Assembly: GCF_024713945.1 (NCBI RefSeq)
Contig: NC_134680.1
Coordinates: 1,140,001 to 1,204,000, forward strand
DNA length: 64,000 bases
Direction of reading: 5' to 3'
DNA from: Dermatophagoides farinae
Taxonomy: Eukaryota > Arthropoda > Arachnida > Sarcoptiformes > Pyroglyphidae
Positions 1-11,205 of the stretch are shown one piece after another; within the stretch, counting starts at the first letter, position 1, and every line of letters begins with the position of its first letter. The notes beneath the pieces are model-generated. The model saw nothing but the letters and a program-made list of their open reading frames with translations, did no database searches and was not told the origin of the DNA. The translations under genes were made by a program, and so were the position numbers.

Positions 1-2
1 CA

Positions 3-71
3 ACTATTGATTGTCCAAACACTGACGTTGTGTGCGTTGATTTTTCATCTGATGATGAGCGATGCTGGTAA
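3..71 (+). other. Possible 3' coding end of a gene entering from the left
   Basis: The first open frame on the plus strand runs from base 3 to a TAA at 69-71 and encodes a non-repetitive, cysteine-containing peptide (TIDCPNTDVVCVDFSSDDER then CW). The segment VVCVDFSSDD looks like a WD-repeat strand, but this is too short to assign. If real, the gene would converge on the minus-strand gene that ends at 250. It may equally be chance, because only 23 codons are visible. Confidence 0.2.
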
Positions 72-249
72 TGGTTGTGAAATGTAAAATGTAAACTGAA
101 GAAAAAAGAACATCGAAAAAATAGTCGTCAATGATTGAATTGAATCAAGTTCAATTTCTCTTTATGATCAATTTGTTTTAATTTTTCAATCTGACTCAAC
201 AACCCATTCAAATTCATTAAAAAAATTAAAGTAAAGTTTTTATTATTTT

Positions 250-2955
250 TTATCCGATAAATTTTTCATCGAAATTAATGTATTGTTGATCTCCAGGTGA
301 TAATTCTGTTGCTGTTGAAAGGACTATTTGTTTCAATGATTTTCTAATCCTTTCCGTTGTCGTCGATTCATTATTTGATTGTGATGATGATTGCTGTTTA
401 CATTGGTCGATATTCCTTGATTCGACCATTTCGTTAGCTGATTCTGTTGTTGTTTCAGATCTTTCGACATCATCACCAATGTATATATCTTTTGTTTCAT
501 CATCTTCTTGTAGTTCATCTTTCCATCCTAATTGAAGCTGATTTGGTTTTGGTGGGGGAAAATCTTCTGTTACATCTTCGATTATTAAGTCTGGTGGTGG
601 TGATGGTGTTGGTATTCGTGTTACTCCCGGTTCGAAATCATCTGGTTTAATAAGTTTCTGTATCTTTTTGTATATTTTTTTTCCACTAAATGTATTATTA
701 CTGGCAATAGCTTCTTTTTGTCCTTCTTCTTTTTTAATTATGTTACCGTTATGATCTAAATAAACATACTCATAATCTATTATAACTATATCATCTTTTA
801 ATTTTGGTTTTTGTTTTGGTTTTGGTTGTGTTTGTCTTTGTGGTTCCCACCATGATTCTTGTGCCGGTTGTTGTTGTTGTTGTTGTGGTGGTGGTGGTGG
901 TGGTGGCTGTTGTTGTGTTTGTGGTTTCCACCATGGTTCTTGTTGCGGTGGTGGTTGTTGTTGTTGTTGCGGTGGTGGTGGTAGTTGCTGTTGTTGTTGC
1001 GGTGGTGGTGGCTGTTGTTGTGTTTGTGGTTTCCACCATGGTTCTTGTTGCGGTGGGGGTGGTTGTTGTTGTTGTGGTGGTGGTGGTGGTTGTTGTTGTT
1101 GTTGTGGTGGTGGTGGTTGTTGTTGTTGTTGTTGTGGTGGTGGTGGTTGAATGTTTTCTTGTTCCGTTGTCTTTTTATCTGATGGTTTTGCCGCCGCCAC
1201 CGTCGCAGGTTTTTCATCAGTAGTAACTTTTTTTTCATCTACAATTTTTTCATTATTTTTCAACTTCTTAGCAGCTAACTTATCTTTTTTCTTATCTTTC
1301 ATTGATAATTTAGTTTTTTCATCATCACTAACGCTGCCAATGCTGCTGCTGCTGCTGACGCTTTCTTGATCTGAGGTTTTATCTTTCGATTTCAAATCTT
1401 TTTTCGATTTTCCTTTTTTCGTCGATAACTTTTTTGAACTACTACCAATAATAGCTGTTTCTTCTTCCGGTTCGAAATCGAAAGCTAAATCCTCATCATC
1501 GATCACCGGTATATCTAAAATTTTAACTGGTTCACCAAAAAATTCTTTGTTACGATCGTTTCGTGTTTTTGTCCGTGTTTCTTTCAATGTTTTGGACCAT
1601 TTTTCCAATTGATCCATTTTTTCAAATTTAGCAAATCTTTTCGTACGTAACATTTCATGATGAATATCAATCTGTTCTTGATTTAGAATGCTAATCGTTT
1701 TCGCCAACAATGGATCAATGTCTTCTTTTTGTTCAAGTTTTTTTCTTGGTCTTAATGTTTTTCCCAATTTTTCTCTATCTACTATTGGCATGTTTTTTGC
1801 TGTTTCTTTTTTAATTTTTGCATAATATGCTTTATCATCCGTTAATCTTCGTCGATTATCTTTTTTAATATCTTCATATTGTAAACGTGCTTCTGATCGA
1901 ATTAATTCATCTCTATTCATTGCATCTTTTTTTCCATTTTTTACTTTCTTTTTCGACCATTTAAATCGTTCCTTCATGTTCTTTTTCGGCACCAAATTGG
2001 AGGATGATGAATCAGCATAATATTTTTGTGAATTTGCATGAAAATCATTCCAAAAATTTGTATTTTTTGAATTCGTTTCAATATCTGAACGTATTTTTTC
2101 CTTAAAACCTTTATTTTGTATCGATAAAGTCGTCATTACATTATCCCGTTTGTCAACAACTGAACTAGATGTTGTTGGCTTTCCTGATTTTATCGTTTTA
2201 GCTGTACTTTCGTACCAAATATTGTCCAAATTATCAACTTCTTGATCATAAATTGTACGAATTGTTTCCATTTCCAATAATTGTTCAAATTTTTCTTTCT
2301 TATATGCCTCCATTGCTTTCATTTCAGGTGTAGTGGTTATTCGATAATAAATTTTTCTACCACCCCATATTATTATTATGATTATAAAAATTCCAGCTAT
2401 TGCAATACCAGCGTATGTTGCATATTCTTTCCATTTATCTTTATCATCTATATTGCATGCATCATTCTTTATAATCGGTTTACATGATTTATCAAACAGT
2501 CGTCTTGTTTCTCGTTCATTTTGATTGGAATATTCTGAATCACAAATGGATAAAACTTTTATTTCACAATTTAATACATCGTAAACAAAACAACAAAAAT
2601 TTAAAGTTTCGGTATACTGTATAATTGAGAGAAAGAGAGAAAAGAAACAAAAATTCCATTCATAGTAATAATTCAACAACAACAACATCATATCACTTAC
2701 ATATTGATCTACAGTAATTTGCCATTTTTTCAATGAATTCAATTGACATGATTGATAATTTTGTTCAATTGTTCGATATTCGGATATTTTTTTGCATTTA
2801 TTCGGAATACCATATATCGTTTTATATGGTATGATTATTTGATCAACAGAAATGTCATCATAGTTTCGGTTTTGTTGTAATGTATTCACAAACAACATTG
2901 ATGATTGGAATGATAATAAAAGACCGAATGAAAATTGTTTGATGATTATTTTCAT
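250..2955 (-). CDS. Single-pass membrane protein with Q/P-rich cytoplasmic tail, function unknown
   Basis: I do not recognise this family. The frame is open across the region, but a short intron at 2617-2700 (GTAAGTG donor, pyrimidine-rich acceptor ending ATACAG) is likely. Exons are then 2701-2955 and 250-2616, giving 873 aa. Residues 1-25 look like a signal peptide. An ectodomain of about 125 residues follows with eight cysteines (54, 70, 93, 94, 102, 110, 130, 139). An isoleucine-rich membrane span lies at about 151-169. The long cytoplasmic part begins with lysine-rich charged helix-like sequence, continues through serine/lysine stretches, and contains repeated polyQ/polyP blocks with WWKP motifs, ending in an acidic tail. 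The intron length is a multiple of three, so retention would insert 28 hydrophobic residues without breaking the frame. The layout (even cysteine count outside, one span, long low-complexity inside) suggests a surface or adhesion-type protein, but that is inference. Confidence 0.7.
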   Translation of the reverse strand: MKIIIKQFSFGLLLSFQSSMLFVNTLQQNRNYDDISVDQIIIPYKTIYGIPNKCKKISEYRTIEQNYQSCQLNSLKKWQITVDQYVSDMMLLLLNYYYEWNFCFFSLFLSIIQYTETLNFCCFVYDVLNCEIKVLSICDSEYSNQNERETRRLFDKSCKPIIKNDACNIDDKDKWKEYATYAGIAIAGIFIIIIIIWGGRKIYYRITTTPEMKAMEAYKKEKFEQLLEMETIRTIYDQEVDNLDNIWYESTAKTIKSGKPTTSSSVVDKRDNVMTTLSIQNKGFKEKIRSDIETNSKNTNFWNDFHANSQKYYADSSSSNLVPKKNMKERFKWSKKKVKNGKKDAMNRDELIRSEARLQYEDIKKDNRRRLTDDKAYYAKIKKETAKNMPIVDREKLGKTLRPRKKLEQKEDIDPLLAKTISILNQEQIDIHHEMLRTKRFAKFEKMDQLEKWSKTLKETRTKTRNDRNKEFFGEPVKILDIPVIDDEDLAFDFEPEEETAIIGSSSKKLSTKKGKSKKDLKSKDKTSDQESVSSSSSIGSVSDDEKTKLSMKDKKKDKLAAKKLKNNEKIVDEKKVTTDEKPATVAAAKPSDKKTTEQENIQPPPPQQQQQQPPPPQQQQQPPPPPQQQQPPPPQQEPWWKPQTQQQPPPPQQQQQLPPPPQQQQQPPPQQEPWWKPQTQQQPPPPPPPQQQQQQPAQESWWEPQRQTQPKPKQKPKLKDDIVIIDYEYVYLDHNGNIIKKEEGQKEAIASNNTFSGKKIYKKIQKLIKPDDFEPGVTRIPTPSPPPDLIIEDVTEDFPPPKPNQLQLGWKDELQEDDETKDIYIGDDVERSETTTESANEMVESRNIDQCKQQSSSQSNNESTTTERIRKSLKQIVLSTATELSPGDQQYINFDEKFIG
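840..1145 (-). repeat. Coding minisatellite: polyQ/polyP with WWKP units
   Basis: Within the membrane-protein gene, CAA/CCA-type codons alternate in blocks encoding Q(4-6) and P(4-7). A tryptophan-bearing unit (QEPWWKPQTQQQ) occurs twice with an exact 105-base spacing (TTCCACCATGG at 926 and 1031). A third, diverged copy lies near 844 (QESWWEPQ). Such arrays are prone to length change by slippage or unequal exchange. Confidence 0.85.
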
Positions 2956-3311
2956 TTTTATTGGCCAATTTCAACGAAATACAATCCAGATTATTAAGAA
3001 ATTGGATTTTTATAAATCATCAAACACACTATTTTGTTAGCTATTGATTTAATTAACGAGAAATTGATTAAATATTTCAATTATTGAATTATTTTAAATT
3101 CCATTCAAATCCAACAAAATAATAATAATGATGATAAATGTCGATTCATTATGGCGAATCACTTAACCTGACCATTGAATAATACGATGGACAATTTTAT
3201 TATTAAATTCAAAGGTAATATCATTAAAAAGAAAATTTTTTATTTTGAAATAAATGATAAACAAAAGTATAATATGTGTTAGAGAATAATAGTAGTAAAT
3301 GACGATTAAGA
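2956..3311. other. Intergenic spacer, no gene seen
   Basis: About 350 A+T-rich bases between the start of the membrane-protein gene and the end of the TCP11-like gene, both on the minus strand. It must hold the promoter of the former and the 3' UTR of the latter. I see no convincing motif. Confidence 0.5.
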
Positions 3312-5269
3312 CTAGCCATAGAATGATTTTTCAATTGATTTTAATTCATTCTGCGGAATATAATGTGTTTGTCCGGCAATGTTGGTAATGATTTTTGTAT
3401 AATAAGGTGAATAAACGGCACGATTATACGAAACAAGACGTGTAAATTCACTTGCAATCTGTATCAATTCGTTGGCGAATGTACTTAGACCACTTGGTAC
3501 CTGTATCGGTGCGGCAGTTTGTGATGGTGGTGATTGAATGACACGTTCAATAAATTCCAATATACGTCTTTCCATAACAGAACGAATACGATTACCGGGT
3601 GTAGATAATTCATTGATCTGATAATTAAGTGAATCTAATTTCTCTCCACTCAATGATTGTGGTGCTTTATAATCAATCAATGCTTTTTCAATCGATGTTC
3701 GTACTTGTGTGGCTATCGATGTAAGCATCGATTTTACATCATCCAATTTTAGATATTGTAATGGAATTTTTTGTTGTTCATCATTCGATGTTATGGCTTC
3801 CAATTCTTTTTTCAATTTCATTCGAAAATCTTTAATAGATTGTAATGGTTCACCAATGGCGGCAAATGTAACGACAAAAACACTACTAATGAATGTTACT
3901 TTGAAAATTTTTTCAAGAACCGAATCAATACGATTACGAATCAATAACAATGTTTCTGGATAATCATCTTCTAATAATGATTCATTTTTCTGTTCATTTT
4001 TAATCATATAACAATTGAATGATGGATTCAAACATCGAAGTAGATCAATATATGATGCAATCAATACTTTATTAAATAAATGTTTCATATCCATTTCATT
4101 GGATAGATCAAGACATTCATAATTTCTACGAATCCATTTGGTGGTAAATTCGAGTACATCGATTTGATATTCTATTCCAAAAAAAGGGAAATTTTCTATT
4201 AACAATGACAAAAAACAATATAATTTATAACTTACTTTGATGTGCTTCAATTAAATTTTTAAATTTACCACGTTCATATTCAACAGATGCCAGCTGTATA
4301 TGTGGACGGAATTGTTGTATGTAAAAATTTGCAAAATCTAAACGCATCACTTCAAGAAGTTCAAATATTCCTCTAGATGAAGAATGAAATAATTTTTGAA
4401 ATTAAATTAAAGTAATAAGAAAAAAAATCAAAGATCCATACTTAAACAATGGTATCATATCCTTGATTTCGGTCAAATTCTTAATCATTTCATCACGTGC
4501 CGGACAACAAAGTCTTGAACATACAGACAATATATATTGTGCATAACGTTGAAAATCAGCAATACCATTATCAACTTTTTGTTTGATCAAATCAATATCC
4601 AATATTTCATTGATTTCATTCTTAAGCTGTACATGTTGTGGCATTAGAAATAACAGTAATGTTTCCTTTATTTCATTCAATAATGATATAGCCTGTTTAT
4701 AATTTGGGGGCTGTTCTGCCAATTGTTCTTCCAATATATCCCAGAATGCTTTTTTCATTGTTTCACGTACAGTAGATTCAAATTTTGATAATGATGATGA
4801 ATCTTCTTTACGTTCCAATTTAAAATCCTGATTAAATACAATTTCATTGACCAATGCCATTACGGCTCATTTCATTAGCTGTTTTCATAATCTCTTCAAA
4901 TGAAACAAAATTCGGTGGTGTAATACCAAATATTGGCATTGTATTTGAACCGGAACCACTGGGACTATTAGCAGTAGTCGATGACGATTGTGTTGATGAT
5001 GATGATGGCTCCGGACGTTGTCGTTTATTATCATCATGATGATGGCCACCACCACCACCACCATTATCATCAGCATCATGGAATTCTTTATGAAATTCGC
5101 CTTCATCATTTAGGAAACCATTTTCACGTTTAACAGTTGATTTCATCGATGATGATGATGATGATGGTTCATCATCATTTGTTTCAAGGAAAAAAATTTC
5201 ATTATTCGATGTTCTTGGTGAATTTTGTGGCTGCCGTTCAATTTTTTTATCATTATCACCAGGCATCAT
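3312..5269 (-). CDS. TCP11L1: TCP11-like protein 1 homologue, with apparent 1-base frameshift
   Basis: Spliced segments are 4442-5269, 4236-4372 and 3312-4171; introns are short (69 and 64 bp) with good GT/AG ends. The protein resembles the TCP11/TCP11L1 family. A PNFVSFEEIM segment precedes an ALVNEIVFNQDF block, then an AFWD...PPNYKQAI block, LCCPARDE, IPLFKGIFELLEVMRLDFAN, and a C-terminal SVMERRILEFIERV...FTRLVSYNRAVYSPYY. The first 136 codons (from the ATG at 5269) and the remaining 471 codons are in different frames. They meet at 4861, where one surplus base separates MSR from MALVNEIV. No intron explains the shift. It may be a sequencing or assembly indel, a real mutation, or the protein may start at the second ATG (4860) and lose the N-terminus. 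The family is linked to PKA signalling in sperm and to microtubule or septin biology in animals; the role here is inferred only by homology. Confidence 0.75.
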
Positions 5270-7251
5270 TTATGTTTTTTATTTCAGATGTTTGATGAGA
5301 GAATTAGGCGCTAATTTTTATCTGAAGAGAGAAAGATGAAAATCTTGAATAACGAAAATTGAAAAAAAAATCAATCAATTAATAATAATCAATTAAAAGA
5401 AAAAATCGTCGTCTTTTTAAAATCAAATCATTGAAATATTAAGAATACAATTAAAATATTGAAGAATGAGAGTAGTAGAAAAAAACGAATAAATTAATTT
5501 ATAAGAATCACCATAACACACACACACACTACACATGCTAAAAACATAACAAATCTAGGCCAAGAATTTCAAAAATAAAGAATTTCATATCAAAATCAAA
5601 ACCAGGTCAAATAAACACACGCAAAATAATAATAATATATCTTTATATATATCAAACGCGGAAATTTTCATCAAATAAACAAAACACACGTATACGGTAA
5701 ATTGTGGACAAGTTTCAACAAGATTTTTTGATATGAAAAACGGTAATTTATAGAAAGTGGTAAATGAAGTACAAAAAAAATAGAGAAAGTCTAATGATGT
5801 TCAAAAGAGGATATTGAAAAAATTGAATTGGAAATTTCAGAAAAGATAGAGAAATTGAACAAAAAAAAACCTGATGTGAACCCGTATGACAGGATTTATT
5901 TTTTACATACATTTTTGGTTCGTTGTTTGAAACTCTTTTTATATAAACACGCACATAAAGATGTACGAAAATGGAGACAATAAACAAAACAAAAAAAATG
6001 ATTTTAGACAATGGATGATTTGACAGAAACAATAACAAATAAAAAATAAAGACGCAATATAAATGATCAAATGAGAGTGAGTGATAGATAGACAGTGATC
6101 AAACTCTGGGTATTTCAACGGTATCCAATTTGAATGAATCCAGAAAAAAAATTCAGCTTTGACATATGATTAATTGACAAAAATCCACGTTATCTTGAAT
6201 TAATGGAACCAGAATCTTCATGATCCACAATGCTCTTTCGAATGTCCGAAACAATCAAACAGAAAATAAACAAGAAATACCAAATGAGATTGTTTATGTT
6301 AGAAGAGCGCCATCTTGGAACACAATCAGGAATCAATTGTAAAATTTTAAATTTGATCAATTTTTTTGCTGATGGATCATCATTTGGATTTGATAGTAAA
6401 GGAAAGAAAAAATCTTCAACAGGCCAAATAAATCAAACATATATTTGAATGTACTATTATAATCGATTAAATTAAGAAAATAAGCAAATTCTTATCTTTG
6501 TATACCTCTGGAATATTGCCATTAATGGCTGGCAACGATCCATACAAACAAACATCAACGAACGATAGAGTGGGCCAAAAATGCCAAAAAAAAAAAAAAT
6601 ACTTGTTGTTTGTGATCAGTGTATTCAATCGTCATCAAACAAGTTGATTTCAGCTGCTTTTTTTCACGCTTTAAGGATCTTTGGTGTAAAAAAGGTGGTT
6701 GGTTGTTATGTTCATTCGTTTGTTTGTTCGTACATGAATGGTATTATTCAGGATCGTCGTCGTCGTCGTCATCGTCGTAGTGGTGGTATTGTGAACAATA
6801 AAGTTGAAATCATCATCGAACAAATCGAGCTTTTTTTGGTGAGTATATAATAATAATAAAGAGAGAAAAAACTTCGACAACAACAACTTCGTGGCCATTT
6901 AGGAACGAAAAAAAAAAACATAAACGTCGTGGACATTATTTTTATTATTTTTAAAGTTTTTTTTAAAAATTTCTTTATTTGTTCATTCATCAACATCACC
7001 GTATTCATCGGGAAATTTTTTTTTATTTTCATCTTCATCATCATCATCATCATCATTTTTCTACTTGAAAACGTCAACAACATTTGCTATGAAATCGATT
7101 CATATTTCTCAGGGAAAATTATCATTTTTTTCATCGTCATCATCATCATCATTTTGTTGAATGATTTTCGTCCATTGATTCGAAATTGTTTTTTTTTCAT
7201 TCATTCATTCATTCGTTTGTTTGTTTGATTATTAATGAACAAACGAACAAA
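5270..7251. other. Divergent upstream region between TCP11-like and Sec15 genes
   Basis: About 2 kb between head-to-head genes. It is A+T rich with CA and CAT tracts and no convincing coding segment. A YY1-like core (GCGCCATCTTGG, which is CCAAGATGGCGC on the minus strand) lies at 6306-6317 and is a plausible core-promoter or initiator element. Some 5' UTR sequence is probably present at both ends. Confidence 0.4.
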
Positions 7252-8006
7252 ATGTCATCATTATTGAAAATGAATCAGAAATTTTTATCTAAAAGTAGCT
7301 GGAGTATACGTGGTGGTGGTGGTGGTAATAATAACAATAACAACAACAACAACAACAACAACAATAGTCCATCATCATCATCAACGACATCACAAATGCA
7401 AACAAATCGAATGTTTAATAATCAATTTAGATCACCAAAAAATTTTGCCAATAATAATAATACAACACTTATTATAAATAATTCACCATCTCGTTTTAAT
7501 AATAATAATCATCATCATCATCATCATCAACGAATATCAAAAACAAACGTTAACAATAATAATAATGTTGAGAAACACCTATCAAACAATAGTATTATAA
7601 ACAATGGTGAACGATGGAATATTGATGATGATAATCGTAATATAAATCAACATAAACAGCAGCCAAAAAATGATCTAGTCAACAACAACAACAATAAGAA
7701 TGATCAACAACGATCATCATCAATATTAATGAATAATAAACAGTCATTATCACCAATTATTAATATTCCATTGAATAATAATAATAATAATCGAAAAAAT
7801 ATTCTAATAAAACAACGACAAAAAGGTCTATCACATTCAATAACTGATTTAAGAGATTTAAAAGAAAAATCCAAACGTATAATGGATTCAAATCATCAAA
7901 ATTGTTGTAATGATCATTTTGAATATGAAATTAAAGAACGTCGTATCGACATGTATATTGCTGAAATTGAAATGGATCCAGTGTTTCAATTGGGATCAAC
8001 AATTCG
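7252..8006 (+). CDS. Sec15: Alternative first coding exon of Sec15 (long N-terminal isoform)
   Basis: This open segment starts at an ATG in good context (AACAAAATGTC) and runs to a GTTAGT donor at 8007, in phase 2. Joined to the acceptor at 8697 it continues exactly into the Sec15 frame (STIR then AIYDGDE), giving a protein of 1087 aa. Most of the exon is N-, H-, Q- and S-rich low complexity. Its last 25 residues (RIDMYIAEIEMDPVFQLGST then IR) align without gaps to the N-terminal motif of animal EXOC6 (EIESTDTACVGPTLR) and to the equivalent end of the exon at 8406. An independent gene ending here is less likely because phase and homology both fit Sec15. Confidence 0.65.
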
Positions 8007-8405
8007 GTTAGTATATATATTCGATTTATATTTTTATTTATTTACATCGAGATTCGTTCGATATTATTGCATTCCTGTTTGTGTGTACGTGTTTTGTGTG
8101 TTGTATGTGTGTGTGCTCTATATAAATTACAGCTGATTTGATTTTTCCATTGGATCTGGTTTCATTTCATTTTTTTTTTTCGTTTCTGGGTTTGGTATCC
8201 ACACAAATAGTGTATGTGTTTTGTGTGTATATATGTGTATACGATTGGTTGTTTACAGTTATATATATTAACTCATCATCATTCGAATGTTTTCGGTTAA
8301 TTTAAAAACAAACCAAAAAAAAAAAAATTCCATTTCATTGGTTGACCATTTTTTTGTTTGATTCAATTTTTCCTCACATGATATGAATAATAAATGTTTT
8401 AAAAA

Positions 8406-11205
8406 ATGATAAACACAACAACAGCAACGACGACGACGACGACAGCTATCACATTATCCTCATCATCATCATCAAATTCAATTTCGAAATCATTATTTCG
8501 TTCGGATACAAAATTTGATCATTTATTATTGGAATTGGAATCTTCGGATGCCAGTACAATAGCATTGGTTTTAAGGTTTTTTTTTGCTGGATTTCTTTCT
8601 GCCAATACAATCCAATTGTTATGAATCAATTTTTGATTTTAATAAATCTAATATTTGTTGTTTTTTTCTTTTATTTTTTTTTTTTTACAAACACAGAGCA
8701 ATATATGATGGCGATGAACATGATCGTTTTATGGAAAAACTTGATATGCGTATCAAGAATCATGATAAAGACATTGAAAGAATGTGTAATTGTCATTATC
8801 AAGGATTTGTTGATTGTATACATGAATTGCTTAAAGTACGGCCACAAGCACAGGATTTAAAAAGTGAAATCAATCAAATAAATCATGAACTATTGAAATC
8901 ATCGGAAAATATTCAACGAAAAGCCGATGAATTGATAAAATATCGTCGTGTATTGTGTAATACAAAAACAGCAATCGAATATTTACAGGAATGTTTACCA
9001 ATGTTGGAAACATTTTCTAAACTTGACCAACAGATGAATGAAAAAAAGTATTATTCAGCATTGAAAACATTGGAACAATTTGAAAGATTATATATGTCTA
9101 AATTTAAGAAATATCGTTTTGCACAAACAATGTGTTTACGTGTGCCTAAAATACGCGAAACAATTAAAAAAGAATCAATGAAAGATTTAAAAGATTTTCT
9201 TGAAAATATTCGTCAATTGACATTTAAAATTGGTGAAATTGCAATGAAAAATACGGCCATTCGTTACAAATCTAAGGATTTTGCTATGATTTTATCAACA
9301 ACTACAACATTGAATAATCGTGATAAAAATATTGATCATTCAAAATACATTCGATCATCAAATGGTGATAAAATAAATGGATTAAATCAAAATGATGATG
9401 ACAATAATAATAATAATGGTATCAATTCAGATAATGAAGATGATTACATGATGATGATACAAGAAGAATTAAGTGCAACTGATTTAGTCGATTTTAGCCC
9501 GGTTTATCGTTGTCTACATATATTTGGTTGTCTTGGTGCACGTGGTCAGTTTGAATCATATTATAGACAACAACGAAAACAACAGGCACGTCTTATTTTG
9601 CAATCATTTTCAATTACACCACCACAATCATTATCAGTTTCTGCTGCTGCTGCTGCTAGTATTACAAATGTTTTTAATCGAGAAAATTTTAAAAATTATT
9701 TATTCGGTGTTGTCGGATTTTTTGTCATCGAAGATCATCTATTGAATACATCGAATGGTTTGGTTACGAAAGAATATCTGGAAGAAAATTGGAATGATAT
9801 TATAAAATCATTGATTGAATCGATTCATTTTCAAGCTACATTATGTCAGGATTCTGAACAAATGTTATACATGAAAAATATGTTAATGTTATTCTGTGAA
9901 ACTACACACAATTATGGTTATGCCGTAGAATCGATTATGAAATTATTGGTCGAACTTCGACAACTGTATACGGATATTCTTCTCAAACAATGGTCACTAG
10001 TCTTTCGAAAAATTTTCGATTCCGATACTTATCATCCATTGGTGGTGAACAATATACGTGAATTTAATGAATATTTCAACGAATTGAATGGTGATGAATT
10101 ACAAATGTTCAATGATAATGATGATACCATACAAAAAATGGATACTTTTCCAAAACGATTTTCATTCTCACTATTTGTACCACAAGTATATAAAAAAGTT
10201 AAAGAATTCATCATTGTTTGTTTGAAATTTATTGAAGATTTAAATCTAAGTGATAGTGATAAAGAAGATACTGTGCGAAAATCAACCAATCTATTATTGA
10301 CAAGAACATTGAGCGATTCACTTTCTAGTCTAATTAAAAAGCCAAATCTAGGCCTATTACAATTGATACAAATATCAATCAATACAAATTATCTAGAAGA
10401 ATCAAGCATTGCATTAGAGGTGTTCATTTCCGAATTGATTCATCGTAAAAATACTAAGGAAAAATCATCGGATAATTTTACATCATCAAATCGTCTTAAA
10501 TATTCATTATCATTATCGGAACCGGCATCACAATCACATCTAGCACGATTACAAGGTCGTACAATGTTTAAAGATTCCCGATCCGAAGCTGAATCACAGA
10601 TCTATATTCAATTGAATAATAAAATTGAAGAATTTTTCTCTCTCGCCAATTATAATTATATGTTATCCGATTCACCGGGTAAAGCATCCAGTTATATTCT
10701 TGATTTGATGGCTTTTCTAAAATCAACATTCGAAGCATTCACAAATCTTCCATCAAAAGTTGCTCAAACTGCCTGCCTATCAGCATGTAAATTTATTTCA
10801 TCACGTTTATTGAATATATTATTGGAAGATGATGTAAAAGCCATTTCACATGGTTTTCTACAACAATTCAATCTTGATTTAATGCAATGTGAAATGTTTG
10901 CCGGTAGTGAACCGGTTAAAGAATTCGAAGAAGGTGCATTACAATCCTGTTTTGCTGAACTACGACAAACAATGGATCTTTTCATTGAATTCGATTCATG
11001 GAGTACATATTTTGCTGAATATGGTAAAAATGAATCCCGTTATTTACGTGTGAATCCACAGACGGCATTAATTTTATTGGAAAAATTAGTACGTGGTGAT
11101 AATAAAAAGACAATATTTTCAGCATTATCCAAAAATGAACGTGACAAAAAGAATAAGATTGATACTATATTGAAAAAGCTTAAACAATTAATAACAAATA
11201 ATTAA
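8406..11205 (+). CDS. Sec15: Exocyst complex component 6 (Sec15), short N-terminal isoform
   Basis: Exons are 8406-8575 and 8697-11205 (donor AAG|GTTTTT, acceptor AACACAG), encoding 892 aa, close to the usual 800-860 aa of the family plus inserts. Recognisable blocks include the N-terminal motif ELESSDASTIALVLR, then MRIKNHDKDIERMCNCHYQG, YYSALKTLEQFE, SMKDLKDFLENIR, DLVDFSPVYRCLHI, RKQQARLILQ, VVGFFVIEDHLL, KSTNLLLTRTLS, KVAQTACLSAC, QFNLDLMQCEMFA and the C-terminal YLRVNPQTALILLEKL. Sec15 is the exocyst subunit that binds Rab11/Sec4-type GTPases and tethers secretory vesicles to the plasma membrane. Species-specific asparagine- and serine-rich inserts occur near 9340-9440 and 10440-10500. 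An alternative first exon lies upstream at 7252-8006, so the gene appears to use two promoters. Confidence 0.92.

Noticed and set aside
791-1238. Long open frames encoding polyT, polyH/N or polyV on both strands
   Set aside because: They are shadows of the Q/P repeat in the minus-strand membrane-protein gene; repeats stay open in every frame.
4822-4857. A 36-base GT..AG segment as an intron that might repair the TCP11-like frameshift
   Set aside because: Removing it leads straight into a TAA and deletes conserved residues, so it cannot be the explanation.
6230-6448. 72-codon frame as a small gene
   Set aside because: It resembles no family, lies in the divergent promoter region, and overlaps the YY1-like element.
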